Of a stretch of DNA of 63,603 nucleotides, positions 33,205 to 41,485 are shown piece after piece. Position 1 is the stretch's first letter. The number at the start of each line of letters is the position of its first letter. The stretch comes from Anaerostipes sp. (lineage in GTDB: Bacteria > Bacillota > Clostridia > Lachnospirales > Lachnospiraceae). The notes under the pieces are model-generated. The model had not been told where the DNA came from and did no database searches. It saw nothing but the letters and a program-made list of their open reading frames with translations. The stretch covers positions 1-63,603 of the forward strand of contig NZ_JAGZSD010000021.1 of NCBI RefSeq assembly GCF_018381315.1, in the 5' to 3' direction. The position numbers were made by a program, and so were the translations under genes.

Positions 33205-34239
33205 ATGCAGGGGAAAATGAAAGCACAGATGTTTTATGCACCAGGAGACGTAAGATTTGAGGAAACAGATATTCCTCAGATTAAAGATGATGAGGTATTG
33301 GTACAGGTAAAGGCAGCACTGACCTGCGGCACAGACCTGAAAACATACAGGAGGGGTCATCCGACCATTATCACTTCCGTTCCTTCTACGTTCGGTCATG
33401 AGTTTTCCGGAGTGGTTGTGGAGGCAGGGAAGGACGTTACTAAGTTTAAGGTAGGCGACCGGATCGTAGGAGCCAACACAGCCCCTTGTTTTGAATGTGA
33501 GCACTGCAAAAATAAGAGATACAGCCTTTGTGAAAATCTGCAGTATCTGAACGGTGCTTACTCTGAATATGTAGCTGTTCCGGCACACATACTCAAATAT
33601 AATTTCTATCATGTACCGGAGCACCTGCCTTTTGAGCAGGCGGCGCTGCTGGAGCCTTTGGCTTGTGCAGTTCACGGAAGCGACAGGATTCCGGCCAAGG
33701 TAGGAGACACTGTTGCAGTCATCGGGGCAGGTCCTATCGGGCTGATGTTTATGAAGCTGTTAAGTTTGAAAGGATGCCGTGTTATCGCAGTTGACCTGTC
33801 AGATTACCGCCTGGAGCAGTCTGAAAAATTCGGAGTATGGAAGACGGTTAATGCTTCCGGAGAAGAGCATATAAAAGAAGTCAGAGATTTATGCGGCGGT
33901 AAAGGAGCTGACGTGGTAGTAGAAGCCACCGGGTTCCCTGAGGTTTGGGAAAATGCTGTCAATATGGTCAGACCGGGAGGAACAGTGCTTGCGTTCGGAG
34001 GCACAAAAGCAGGAACAAGCATTACCCTGGACTGCCAGAAGTTCCATTATGAGGAGATTACACTGAAGGCTGTTTATCACCACACACCTTACCATGTACA
34101 GCTGGCCCTTAAGCTGCTGGCCAACGGACAGATTGACGGAAGTCTGTTTATTACAGGACATTATCCATTGGAAAAGGCAATCGATGCATTGGAGAGCATC
34201 GGAAGGCAGGAAGGCATTAAATACGCAATTATTCCTTAA
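33205..34239 (+). CDS. Zinc-dependent polyol-phosphate dehydrogenase (GatD/sorbitol dehydrogenase-like)
   Basis: 344 residues, MDR family. Catalytic zinc ligands are in ALTCGTDLK near residue 38 and GHEF near 60; the structural zinc site has four Cys in CFECEHCKNKRYSLC (about 95-109). The NAD-binding motif GAGPIGLMFMKL is near residue 174. It would oxidise the imported polyol phosphate to a ketose phosphate. An AGGAGG site precedes the ATG, 19 bases behind the aldolase gene. Confidence 0.9.
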   Translation: MQGKMKAQMFYAPGDVRFEETDIPQIKDDEVLVQVKAALTCGTDLKTYRRGHPTIITSVPSTFGHEFSGVVVEAGKDVTKFKVGDRIVGANTAPCFECEHCKNKRYSLCENLQYLNGAYSEYVAVPAHILKYNFYHVPEHLPFEQAALLEPLACAVHGSDRIPAKVGDTVAVIGAGPIGLMFMKLLSLKGCRVIAVDLSDYRLEQSEKFGVWKTVNASGEEHIKEVRDLCGGKGADVVVEATGFPEVWENAVNMVRPGGTVLAFGGTKAGTSITLDCQKFHYEEITLKAVYHHTPYHVQLALKLLANGQIDGSLFITGHYPLEKAIDALESIGRQEGIKYAIIP

Positions 34240-34278
34240 TCTGTGAACGGGGCACACCGTATTTTATGCCCTTCGGGC

Positions 34279-34307
34279 TGGCGTGCTTTCGCACGATAAG
34301 GTATAAT
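34279..34307 (+). promoter_or_regulatory. Possible internal promoter before GpsA-like copy 2
   Basis: A perfect TATAAT (34302-34307) with a weak -35 (TGGCGT) lies in the 139-nt gap behind the dehydrogenase gene. Two small hairpins (GCCC TTCG GGC and GTGC TTTC GCAC) lie just upstream but have no T run. The last two genes may be partly independent. Confidence 0.4.
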
Positions 34308-34378
34308 AATAAATAGTGTATATGAAGAAAAATTATTGCTGAATGCATCTTATTTGTTTTGTTGAAATGGAGGTCCTT

Positions 34379-35407
34379 ATGAGTACTATTACGGTGATTG
34401 GAGCAGGGGTGATGGCTTCCAGCCTTTCTTTTCCTGCTGTGGAAAACGGAAATGAAATGCGTCTTACAGGTACGCCGCTGGATCGGGAGATTATTGAATC
34501 GGTGAAGGAGAACCGTTATCATCCTACATTAAAAAGAACGCTGCCGGAGGGTGTGAAAGCGTTTCAAATTGAAGAGCTGGAGGCGGCCCTGGACGGATGT
34601 GATGCGGTGATTCTGGGAGTCAGCAGCTTTGGGGTGGATTGGTTTATTCAAAATGCCCTGGCGAAGATACCGGATAAGGTACCGGTGATTGCAGTGACCA
34701 AAGGTGTTGAGGTTTATGATGACGGGACGATTCAGACATTTCCTGATCTGTTTGAGTCAAAGACAGAAGATGGAAAGAGTCATGAGTTTTGTGCTATCGG
34801 CGGACCGTGCAGATGCTATGAGCTGGCAGACCATGATGATACAAGAGTTGCATTCTGCGGCAGGAATATGGAAACCCTTAAATTCTTTAAGGAGCTTTTA
34901 GAGAGGGATTATTATCATATTGATTTGACTCAGGATGTAGCCGGACTGGAGATTGCGGTAGCCCTGAAAAATGCATATGCCCTTGGAGTCAGCCTGGGGA
35001 TCGGCCTGGAAGAAAAGCAGCAGAAGTACATGTGCAATACCCAGTCAGCACTCTTTGGCCAGAGCTCTTATGAGATCATAAAATATGTACAGTACATGGG
35101 AGGGAATGTTGAAAACTCCATTCACGGTATCGGTGACCTGTATGTGACTGTCATGGGCGGCCGTTCAAAGGAGATCGGAAAAAGGCTTGGCGCTGGAATG
35201 CCGTATGACAAAGCCATGGAAGAACTCAAAGGTGTTACATTGGAGTCCGTGGTCATTGCCAAAAGAGCGGCAAAAGCCATAAGGATACTCTCAGAAAAGA
35301 ATAAGGTAAACAAAGAGGACTTTCCTCTGATCCTCCACATTGATGACATTCTGCAGCATGGATCCATGCTTGATATACCTTGGAAGAAGTTTAAAGTAAC
35401 AGAATAA
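34379..35407 (+). CDS. GpsA-like NAD(P)-dependent glycerol-3-phosphate dehydrogenase family protein (copy 2)
   Basis: 342 residues from the ATG at 34379 (GGAGG site); in-frame upstream codons lack a site. It is a paralog of 16846-17889 along its full length: FPAxENGxExRL, LKRTL, VSSFGxDWF, AIGGPC, ELADHD, KNAYALGV and GVTLES are shared. Here the nucleotide motif is a regular GxGxxA, VIGAGVMAS. The conserved Lys of VALKNAYALG lies near residue 197. In a polyol PTS operon it may act on a polyol or ketose phosphate, or regenerate NAD via DHAP. Confidence 0.78.
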   Translation: MSTITVIGAGVMASSLSFPAVENGNEMRLTGTPLDREIIESVKENRYHPTLKRTLPEGVKAFQIEELEAALDGCDAVILGVSSFGVDWFIQNALAKIPDKVPVIAVTKGVEVYDDGTIQTFPDLFESKTEDGKSHEFCAIGGPCRCYELADHDDTRVAFCGRNMETLKFFKELLERDYYHIDLTQDVAGLEIAVALKNAYALGVSLGIGLEEKQQKYMCNTQSALFGQSSYEIIKYVQYMGGNVENSIHGIGDLYVTVMGGRSKEIGKRLGAGMPYDKAMEELKGVTLESVVIAKRAAKAIRILSEKNKVNKEDFPLILHIDDILQHGSMLDIPWKKFKVTE

Positions 35408-35417
35408 GTACAGATTT

Positions 35418-35456
35418 CATATCTCCGGGACATTTTTAAGATGTTCCGGAGATATG
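35418..35456 (+). promoter_or_regulatory. Long hairpin between GpsA-like copy 2 and SDR genes
   Basis: CATATCTCCGGGACAT (35418-35433) pairs with ATGTTCCGGAGATATG (35441-35456) with one wobble and a 7-nt loop. There is no T run after it, so it is not an ordinary terminator; it could be an mRNA processing or stabilising element ahead of the SDR gene. Confidence 0.55.
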
Positions 35457-35477
35457 GGCGGTTTAAGGGAGGTACAC

Positions 35478-36245
35478 ATGGAGTTAGGGTTATCGGGAAA
35501 AACAGCCGTTGTCACCGGCGGTGCAAAAGGATTCGGGCAGGCTGTCTGCCGGGTGCTGGCGGAGGAAGGGGCCAATGTAGTTTTAAATTACCGGTCAGGA
35601 AAAGACGAGGCGGAATCCCTGATCAGCAGAATGAATCAGGAGTGCCCGGGAAAAGTCTGCGGTTTCCAGGGGGATATGATGAACGAAGCAGACAGAGAAG
35701 GGCTGTTTGCAGCTGCTTTTGATTATTTTGGCGGAGCAGATATTCTTGTAAATAATGCGGCTGCATGGACTACAGCTATGGCAGCGGATATGCCGGAAGA
35801 AGATTTCCGCAGAGTAATCGAAATGAATCTGACAGTGCCGTTTCTGCTGTCCAAGCAACTGATCTGCCATCTGACGGAGAATGAGAAAAAAGGAAGTATT
35901 CTAAACGTGGTATCCAAAGCAGGTATTATGGGTTCCAAGCGCAATCACTCCCATTATGCATCTTCCAAGGCCGGGCTGATCGGCCTTACCAAATCTCTTG
36001 CTATGGAGACAGCAGGGTACGGAATTACGGTAAATGCCATTGCACCGGGCTATATGAAGACGGACATGCTTATGAAGTCATTCAAGGACAAAAAGGACGA
36101 AGAAGAACAGAATAAAAAAATACCGGTGGGAAGAATCGCAGATCCAAAAGAAGTAGCATATGCAGCGGCCTTTCTTGTATCGGAACGGGCCTCCTATTTC
36201 ACCGGCATCACGTTTGATGCCACCGGCGGAATGCTGATGGGCTGA
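35478..36245 (+). CDS. Short-chain dehydrogenase/reductase (SDR)
   Basis: 255 residues from the ATG at 35478 behind GGGAGG. Classical SDR features: cofactor motif TGGAKGFGQAV near residue 13, NNAA near 92, catalytic Ser in NVVSKAG near 143 and YASSK near 157. It resembles 3-oxoacyl-ACP reductases but, at the end of a polyol PTS operon, more likely reduces or oxidises a sugar-derived carbonyl such as the aldehyde or ketose product. The exact substrate is open. Confidence 0.87.
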   Translation: MELGLSGKTAVVTGGAKGFGQAVCRVLAEEGANVVLNYRSGKDEAESLISRMNQECPGKVCGFQGDMMNEADREGLFAAAFDYFGGADILVNNAAAWTTAMAADMPEEDFRRVIEMNLTVPFLLSKQLICHLTENEKKGSILNVVSKAGIMGSKRNHSHYASSKAGLIGLTKSLAMETAGYGITVNAIAPGYMKTDMLMKSFKDKKDEEEQNKKIPVGRIADPKEVAYAAAFLVSERASYFTGITFDATGGMLMG

Positions 36246-36373
36246 GCGGGCAGGGTATAAAAATTTCACAATTGTAAGTTTGAAAGCTTGTCTTTGACGT
36301 GATAAAATATTTTTTATAGCCAGTGTAAACAGACTTGGCAGCGATTAATAATTCAGAAAGAGGTGTGAATTCT

Positions 36374-37033
36374 ATGGCAAAGATTGAATTACCTGATGTA
36401 AAGGATATTTTTTTAGAATACCGCAAAATGCAGTTGTTGTATCAGTCAGCGCTTAAGGAGATAGGGACTAAGCTTGAGATCCTGAATGATGAATTTAAGT
36501 TTGTACACAAATATAATCCTATTGAACATATTGAATCCCGCATGAAAAGTGAGGAGAGTATTGTCCGCAAGCTTATGAAAAAAGGGCAGGATATTACAGT
36601 AGAAAATATTGAGAGATATATAGATGATGTGGCAGGCATCCGGGTCATCTGTTCTTTTACACCGGACATTTACAGGATTGTAGACATGATTTCCAATCAG
36701 GATGATATTGAAGTCGTGAAGACCAAGGATTACATGGTAAATCCAAAACCCAGCGGGTACAGGAGTTACCATATGATTGTAAAGGTACCGATCTTTCTTT
36801 CCGACACGGTCGTCCCTACGAGGGTAGAGATCCAGATCCGTACAGTGGCTATGGACTTCTGGGCATCTTTAGAGCATAAGATTTATTATAAATATGACGG
36901 ACATGCTCCTGAGTATATTCGTTCAGAACTTCGGGAGTGCGCGGAGATGATCAGTTTTCTGGACAGTAAAATGCTGGCCATCAATGAGGAGATTCACAGC
37001 CTGAAGCAGGATGGTATGCGGGAAGAATTTTAA
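36374..37033 (+). CDS. relQ: Small alarmone synthetase (RelQ/SasB-like GTP pyrophosphokinase)
   Basis: 219 residues from the ATG at 36374; a TTG 13 codons upstream has no good ribosome site. It has a single RelA/SpoT synthetase domain without the HD hydrolase domain. Visible motifs are RMKSEESIVRKL near residue 56, DDVAGIRVIC near 81, KPSGYRSYH near 130 and VEIQIRTVAMDFWA near 155. It makes (p)ppGpp from ATP and GTP or GDP, usually as a tetramer under cell-wall stress. It stands alone in a short unit with the following small gene. Confidence 0.92.
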   Translation: MAKIELPDVKDIFLEYRKMQLLYQSALKEIGTKLEILNDEFKFVHKYNPIEHIESRMKSEESIVRKLMKKGQDITVENIERYIDDVAGIRVICSFTPDIYRIVDMISNQDDIEVVKTKDYMVNPKPSGYRSYHMIVKVPIFLSDTVVPTRVEIQIRTVAMDFWASLEHKIYYKYDGHAPEYIRSELRECAEMISFLDSKMLAINEEIHSLKQDGMREEF

Positions 37034-37098
37034 AAAATTGTACCTTTTTCCTCCTTTTTCTCATAGTATATTATCAGTAGAGAAAAGGAGCAGCGTAA

Positions 37099-37491
37099 AT
37101 GATGGATCGTGAAGGCTTAGGTGATCTGCCTACATTCGATATGGATACTCTGTCCAGAAAACCTATGGTAATGATGGATGAGCAGGATGAGGATGATTAC
37201 CAGTATATTACGAAGATGTACGGACCGGTTGCAAGAGAAGTTCTTGAGTACATTGAGGATGCATGCGACCAGTTAGAGTACAAGGGAAGCATGATGTTCG
37301 ACGAGTATATGGACCGTACCGGAATTCTTGTACTTGCGGACCATATCTATGACAAGATCAAAGAAAAGGAAAAAGAAGACTGTATCAAGAAGGACCGTCT
37401 TCTCTATCAGATGGTCTGCACACTTCTGGGCGGAGAACTCTATCACCGCCGCTGTCGGTACAGAAGAAAAAGGAGAATGTTCTCAGAGTAA
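37099..37491 (+). CDS. Conserved hypothetical protein
   Basis: 130 residues. An acidic N-terminal part and helical middle (TKMYGPVAREVLEYIEDACDQ) end in a very basic tail (RRCRYRRKRR). An AAAGGAGC site precedes the ATG, and the gene starts 65 bases after relQ. No domain is recognised and no signal peptide is present. The charge distribution could suit nucleic acid or ribosome binding, but this is a guess. Confidence 0.75.
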   Translation: MMDREGLGDLPTFDMDTLSRKPMVMMDEQDEDDYQYITKMYGPVAREVLEYIEDACDQLEYKGSMMFDEYMDRTGILVLADHIYDKIKEKEKEDCIKKDRLLYQMVCTLLGGELYHRRCRYRRKRRMFSE

Positions 37492-37526
37492 GAGAACGGT
37501 TTTTAAAAATATTTAAATAATTCAGA

Positions 37527-37577
37527 CAAAGATGCCGCAGACCGGCGAAGTATAAAAGCCGGTCTGCGGCATCTTTG
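37527..37577. terminator. Strong inverted repeat, probable bidirectional terminator
   Basis: A perfect 20-bp stem (37527-37546 with 37558-37577, GATGCCGCAG core) with an 11-nt loop lies between convergent genes. The arms end in AAAG/CTTTG so the T run is short. Confidence 0.75.
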
Positions 37578-37588
37578 ACAGTGATTCC

Positions 37589-38152
37589 CTATAAGATGTT
37601 TAAAACAGTATCTTCTGTTAATCTGCACCTTAGGAGGTCTTCTCCTGTTTTGCTTTGTATTCTGCCTGAGCAGATTTGATCTTCCAGTTCTTTTCTGGAA
37701 ATTCCCAGCTTCTCGCGCAGGATGGCTGAGACTTTGACCAAAGAGGCACTGCTGCTTTTAATGTGCAGTTCAGCAGGGCCTGAGGGCAGGCTGTCACCGG
37801 TTATCCGATAGCTGTATGGGCCGACGGAAGCACCGCTCCGCTGCAGAAGCCCATAATCCATGGCATACCTAAGAGCCAGTGTACTGTCATTGTTATGAAA
37901 TTTATTTAAGAGCTCCGGCTCTAAAGATTTTGGATTGATCCTTGAAAAGACTGGAAGATTCCATGTGTTCCGGCATTTTGAACATTTATAAATCAGCCAG
38001 ATATCAAGATCTTTTCTCTGGGCATTGACTCTAAACTGTCCCGAGCTGAGAAATTCTGTTTTCTTTCCGCATTTTTTGCAGTGCCGCACTGCGGGAGGCG
38101 GTGATAAAAATTCCACTTCCCATACTTTCACTGTGCGGGTTTTATTCTCCAT
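37589..38152 (-). CDS. DUF1062 family protein with zinc ribbon pairs
   Basis: 187 residues. Two CxxC pairs (CKKCGKK near residue 25 and CSKCRNTWN near residue 57) can form one zinc ribbon. The rest (about 70-187) looks helical with a C-terminal segment LGISRKELEDQI. I recognise the family as DUF1062, whose function is unknown. A GGAAGGAG site precedes the ATG. A 16-codon ORF with an ideal ribosome site sits 17 bases upstream in the same orientation. Confidence 0.75.
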   Translation of the reverse strand: MENKTRTVKVWEVEFLSPPPAVRHCKKCGKKTEFLSSGQFRVNAQRKDLDIWLIYKCSKCRNTWNLPVFSRINPKSLEPELLNKFHNNDSTLALRYAMDYGLLQRSGASVGPYSYRITGDSLPSGPAELHIKSSSASLVKVSAILREKLGISRKELEDQICSGRIQSKTGEDLLRCRLTEDTVLNIL

Positions 38153-38169
38153 ATAAACTCCTTCCTGTT

Positions 38170-38220
38170 TTATTTAGAATAGGAAAAAGAAAAAGGCGGA
38201 TTCTCGAATCGTTTTTTCAT
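38170..38220 (-). CDS. Candidate small protein, 16 residues
   Basis: An ORF of 16 codons (MKKRFENPPFSFSYSK) begins at 38220 and has a perfect AGGAGGTG ribosome site seven bases before the ATG. It ends 17 bases before the DUF1062 start codon. A TACAAT at 38254-38259 could be the -10 of the shared promoter. The sequence is basic and rich in Phe and Ser. It could be a leader peptide that tunes expression of the DUF1062 gene or a small protein in its own right. Too short for homology calls. Confidence 0.5.
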   Translation of the reverse strand: MKKRFENPPFSFSYSK

Positions 38221-38253
38221 ACAGACACCTCCTGACTGTTTGCTGATAAGAAA

Positions 38254-38259
38254 ATTGTA
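38254..38259 (-). promoter_or_regulatory. Possible -10 element upstream of the small ORF and DUF1062 gene
   Basis: TACAAT on the minus strand, with a weak -35 (TTTATG) 16 bases upstream. The predicted start, near 38247, leaves a short leader before the AGGAGGTG site. Confidence 0.4.
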
Positions 38260-38304
38260 GCAGGCGGCATGGGGACATAAAACCTTATTTTCTTTTAGAA
38301 AAAA

Positions 38305-38341
38305 ATATGAGCCCATACGGCATTTTCGTATGGACTCATAT
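38305..38341 (-). terminator. Terminator of the CD3324-like gene
   Basis: ATATGAG.CCATACG pairs with CGTATGG.CTCATAT; on the minus strand a T7 run follows. It ends the transcript of the gene at 38347-38622. Confidence 0.85.
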
Positions 38342-38346
38342 ATAGA

Positions 38347-38622
38347 TTATTGATTTTGTTTTTCCTGTCTGATGATTCTTTGAATACTTTTTAAAGACAG
38401 AAAATATCTCTCAGACAGATCACCAGGCGGGCTGCCTGCAAGGTAATCTCTGTAGATCTGTCTGTTCCTTCTTTTTAAATACTGCCGTGTTTCGGTGGCA
38501 GCACCCCAGGCATGTCTGTTTTCGGGACATTTGGGTATATAAATGTATTCACCTTCTGCATACTTCTGTACTTCTTTCAGAAGCTTTGCGGGAAGGATCT
38601 GTGTTGCCTTTTTATAGCTCAT
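38347..38622 (-). CDS. CD3324-like small helix-turn-helix protein
   Basis: 91 residues. The sequence matches my memory of the CD3324 family (named after a C. difficile protein): YIYIPK, an ENR.AWG motif near residue 33, and a C-terminal helix-turn-helix LSERYFLSLKSIQRII. The relation to Mor-type activators suggests DNA binding. AGGAGAGCAGT precedes the ATG. It is monocistronic with its own terminator. No phage genes are nearby despite the Mor likeness. Confidence 0.75.
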   Translation of the reverse strand: MSYKKATQILPAKLLKEVQKYAEGEYIYIPKCPENRHAWGAATETRQYLKRRNRQIYRDYLAGSPPGDLSERYFLSLKSIQRIIRQEKQNQ

Positions 38623-38971
38623 ACTGCTCTCCTAAATTCTGAATATTTTTTAGGAACAGCAAAGGCTATTCAGTCCGGCTGCATTAGCCTTTGCTATGCA
38701 GCAATAACGATAGGATCAAGCATGTGCTTTCCGCCCTCCTTCTTGTAAATTCTAAAATTATAGTTGCCATCACTATTTTATCATTTCTGAACAAAAAGAA
38801 AACCCTGAGATGCTGGGGGAAACGACAAAATATTCTAAGAACCATGACCAAAAGTGCTGCCGGTAAGCAGCCAGTGTGCACTGCTCTTAAACTTTCCTTA
38901 AATTTGTTGTGTTTCCCCATAAAAACGGATAAAATATACAGATAGGACAGAGAGAATGTTAGGAGGAGTTT

Positions 38972-41473
38972 ATGAAGCGGGAAAAAGCCATACCAGCAGC
39001 AGTCTTCGGGCTGATTTTTATTCTTGCTCTTGGAATATGGAATTATGTACTGATAGGAAAAAATAACAAGGGAGTCAGTGAAACAAGCCAGGCATCCCTG
39101 CCGGTTTTGACAGTAACTACCGGGGGAGAAAACATCAATGAACTGCACGGATTTACAGAGACTGTGGATGCATCGCTGATGAGAGATTCTATTACGCCCC
39201 TTAAGGGAGATCAGTTCCAGGTGTTTATGAAACATGGAAACAGTTCCATAGAAGCGCTGGACTACAAAATATATAAAGAAAATAACCGTTCTACGTTAGA
39301 AAAAGGAGTGGTTTCTTTCCGGCAGACAAAAAAAGGAACAGAGGCGGACATCAAGCTTAAAAGCCGTCTGGATTCAGGCAAGACATATCTGCTGGCCCTG
39401 ACATTGGAAAATGACGGAGAAAGCATTACTTATTATACAAGGATCATCTATGGCACAGATCTGCATTTCGCAGAGTGTCTCCGGTTCGCAAAAGAGTTTC
39501 ATGATGCCACATTGTCAGAGGGAAGTTCAGAGTATGTAAAAAAATATTTGGAGGCAAAGGAAGGCACAGCGTCAAACGATCTTTCATCTATAGATATTTC
39601 CTCCAATCAGGAGGCTGTCTGCTATGCTTCCTTAAAACCAAAAGTAGAGCGTATGTATGCGCCGGTGATAAAAGAGGCCAGCGCTAACGTAACCTCACTG
39701 GAATACAGATTTATTTTGTCTGCGGAAAACAGCAAAGGGATCAAACAGTATTATCAGGTGACAGAATATTTCCGTGTCCGGTACTCGAAAGACCGGATGT
39801 ACCTGCTCAATTATGAGCGGACTCAAAATGCTTATTTCCGTTATGATGCACTGGACCGATCCAACAACAGGATATTGCTGGGCATCACGAAAATGAATCC
39901 GGAGGAACTGGTCAGCAGGAACAGCGGGCGAAAAGCCGCATTTGTCCAGGAAAATGAGCTTTGGTATTACGATTACAAAAATGCATCCATGACAAAGATC
40001 TTTTCGTTTGTGGGAGAGGACTACAGAGAGTCCAGAAATAATTATCCACAGCATGGCATTCATGTGATGGAGATGGATAAGAGCGGAAATATCAAGTTTA
40101 TTGTTTACGGATATATGAACCGCGGAGAACATGAAGGGAAGAACGGCATCGGTGTTTATGAGTACGATGCAGACAGCGGAAAAGTGGATGAGAAGGCATT
40201 CATACCGGTGAAGATCCAATACGAAAATTTAAAAGGTGAGATCGAAAAGGGTGCATATCTGAGCGACAGCGGAAAGTTCTATTTTGAGCTGGACGGTGCC
40301 TATTACCAGGTAGATCTGGACAGCAGGGACTCAAAAACCATTGCCAAAAATATAAGCAATGGAATGGTGGCAGTTTCCGGCACAGGGATGCTGGCGATCA
40401 CAGAAAATGAAACCACAATCCGGATCATAGATTTGGAAAATAACAAGGAACACAAGATCAGCTGTGATAAGGGTGAGAGGATCAAACCTATAGGATTTGT
40501 GAAGGAAGATCTCGTTTATGGTGTTGCGGATGCAGAGGATGTAAAGGCCAGAAAGGATGGTTCTCTCCAGTTCCCAATGAAAAAGGTCGCTATTGTGGAT
40601 GAGAAAAACCAGGAATTGGCCAAATACGAAAAAAGCGGAATCTATGTGAGGGATGCCAGGACAGACGGGACAGTCGTTGTCTTAAGTCCGGCCAGACGTT
40701 CAGGGTCCGGCTATAAGAATATGAAAGAAGATTATATCCGATACAAGGAGAAAACCGAGGATAAGGCTTCTCTGGAATATGGATATACAAGCGACCGCCT
40801 GAACCAGGTATACCTTTCTTTCCCGGACTATGTCTATGTACAGACAGTGCCGAAGTACCTTTCAGCAGCACTGAGCCAGACGGATAAAGACTGCAGCATA
40901 TCTTTTGCGGAAAATAACCAGAGATATAAAAATGCTTATGTGTATGCGGGAGGTTCACTTATGGGAACGTATACGGATATGGCAAAGGCTGTGAAGGAAG
41001 CAGAAAAGAATGCAGGAGTGGTTGTCAATTCAAGCCAGCTTTATCTTTGGGAGAAGGGTGTCATGAAGAGCTACGGCAAGGTAGCCAATATCCCGATTGT
41101 GAAAGCGGAATCCAAGGATGAGACCGGCATTGCCTGTGTTAAGATGATTACAGATTCTGAAGGAAAAGATGTGACTTATGGGCAGCTGAAACGCAGCAAA
41201 AAAGACGTATATGGCATGCTCTATGACTCTATGGATAAAATGGCGGCAAACTATACAGGATGTAAGTTTGAAGATGTGCTCTACTGTATCAGCAAAGGAC
41301 GCCCGGTTATTGCAAAACGGGCCAGCGGCACATATATTCTTGTAATAAGCTATAACAATACAAAGATCAGATATTATGATCCGTTGAAGGAAGAATCTGT
41401 CCAGGCAGACCGTTCTTCTATGGAGAGAGAATTCAAAAAGGCAGGAAACGTATTTTACAGCTATGCCAAATAA
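38972..41473 (+). CDS. Membrane-anchored extracellular protein with propeller-like region and degenerate C39-like C-terminal domain
   Basis: 833 residues. One N-terminal membrane segment (about 9-28) leaves the rest outside the cell. The middle (about 300-600) has repeated short beta segments (WYYDYKN, GVYEYDADSGK, YYQVDLDS) like a propeller. The C-terminal part (about 715-833) resembles a C39-like peptidase: DETGIACVKM, a DVLYCISKGRPVIA helix and YILVISYN..IRYYDPL. The position usually held by the catalytic His is Thr, so it is probably inactive. AGGAGG precedes the ATG. It is followed by an SbcD-SbcC-like gene 12 bases on and a PBP gene. Confidence 0.65.
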   Translation: MKREKAIPAAVFGLIFILALGIWNYVLIGKNNKGVSETSQASLPVLTVTTGGENINELHGFTETVDASLMRDSITPLKGDQFQVFMKHGNSSIEALDYKIYKENNRSTLEKGVVSFRQTKKGTEADIKLKSRLDSGKTYLLALTLENDGESITYYTRIIYGTDLHFAECLRFAKEFHDATLSEGSSEYVKKYLEAKEGTASNDLSSIDISSNQEAVCYASLKPKVERMYAPVIKEASANVTSLEYRFILSAENSKGIKQYYQVTEYFRVRYSKDRMYLLNYERTQNAYFRYDALDRSNNRILLGITKMNPEELVSRNSGRKAAFVQENELWYYDYKNASMTKIFSFVGEDYRESRNNYPQHGIHVMEMDKSGNIKFIVYGYMNRGEHEGKNGIGVYEYDADSGKVDEKAFIPVKIQYENLKGEIEKGAYLSDSGKFYFELDGAYYQVDLDSRDSKTIAKNISNGMVAVSGTGMLAITENETTIRIIDLENNKEHKISCDKGERIKPIGFVKEDLVYGVADAEDVKARKDGSLQFPMKKVAIVDEKNQELAKYEKSGIYVRDARTDGTVVVLSPARRSGSGYKNMKEDYIRYKEKTEDKASLEYGYTSDRLNQVYLSFPDYVYVQTVPKYLSAALSQTDKDCSISFAENNQRYKNAYVYAGGSLMGTYTDMAKAVKEAEKNAGVVVNSSQLYLWEKGVMKSYGKVANIPIVKAESKDETGIACVKMITDSEGKDVTYGQLKRSKKDVYGMLYDSMDKMAANYTGCKFEDVLYCISKGRPVIAKRASGTYILVISYNNTKIRYYDPLKEESVQADRSSMEREFKKAGNVFYSYAK

Positions 41474-41485
41474 AGAAGGTGGGAT

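Noticed and set aside
38347..38622. Prophage remnant signalled by a Mor-like protein
   Set aside because: CD3324-type proteins occur as ordinary chromosomal genes and no phage structural, integrase or lysis gene is near.
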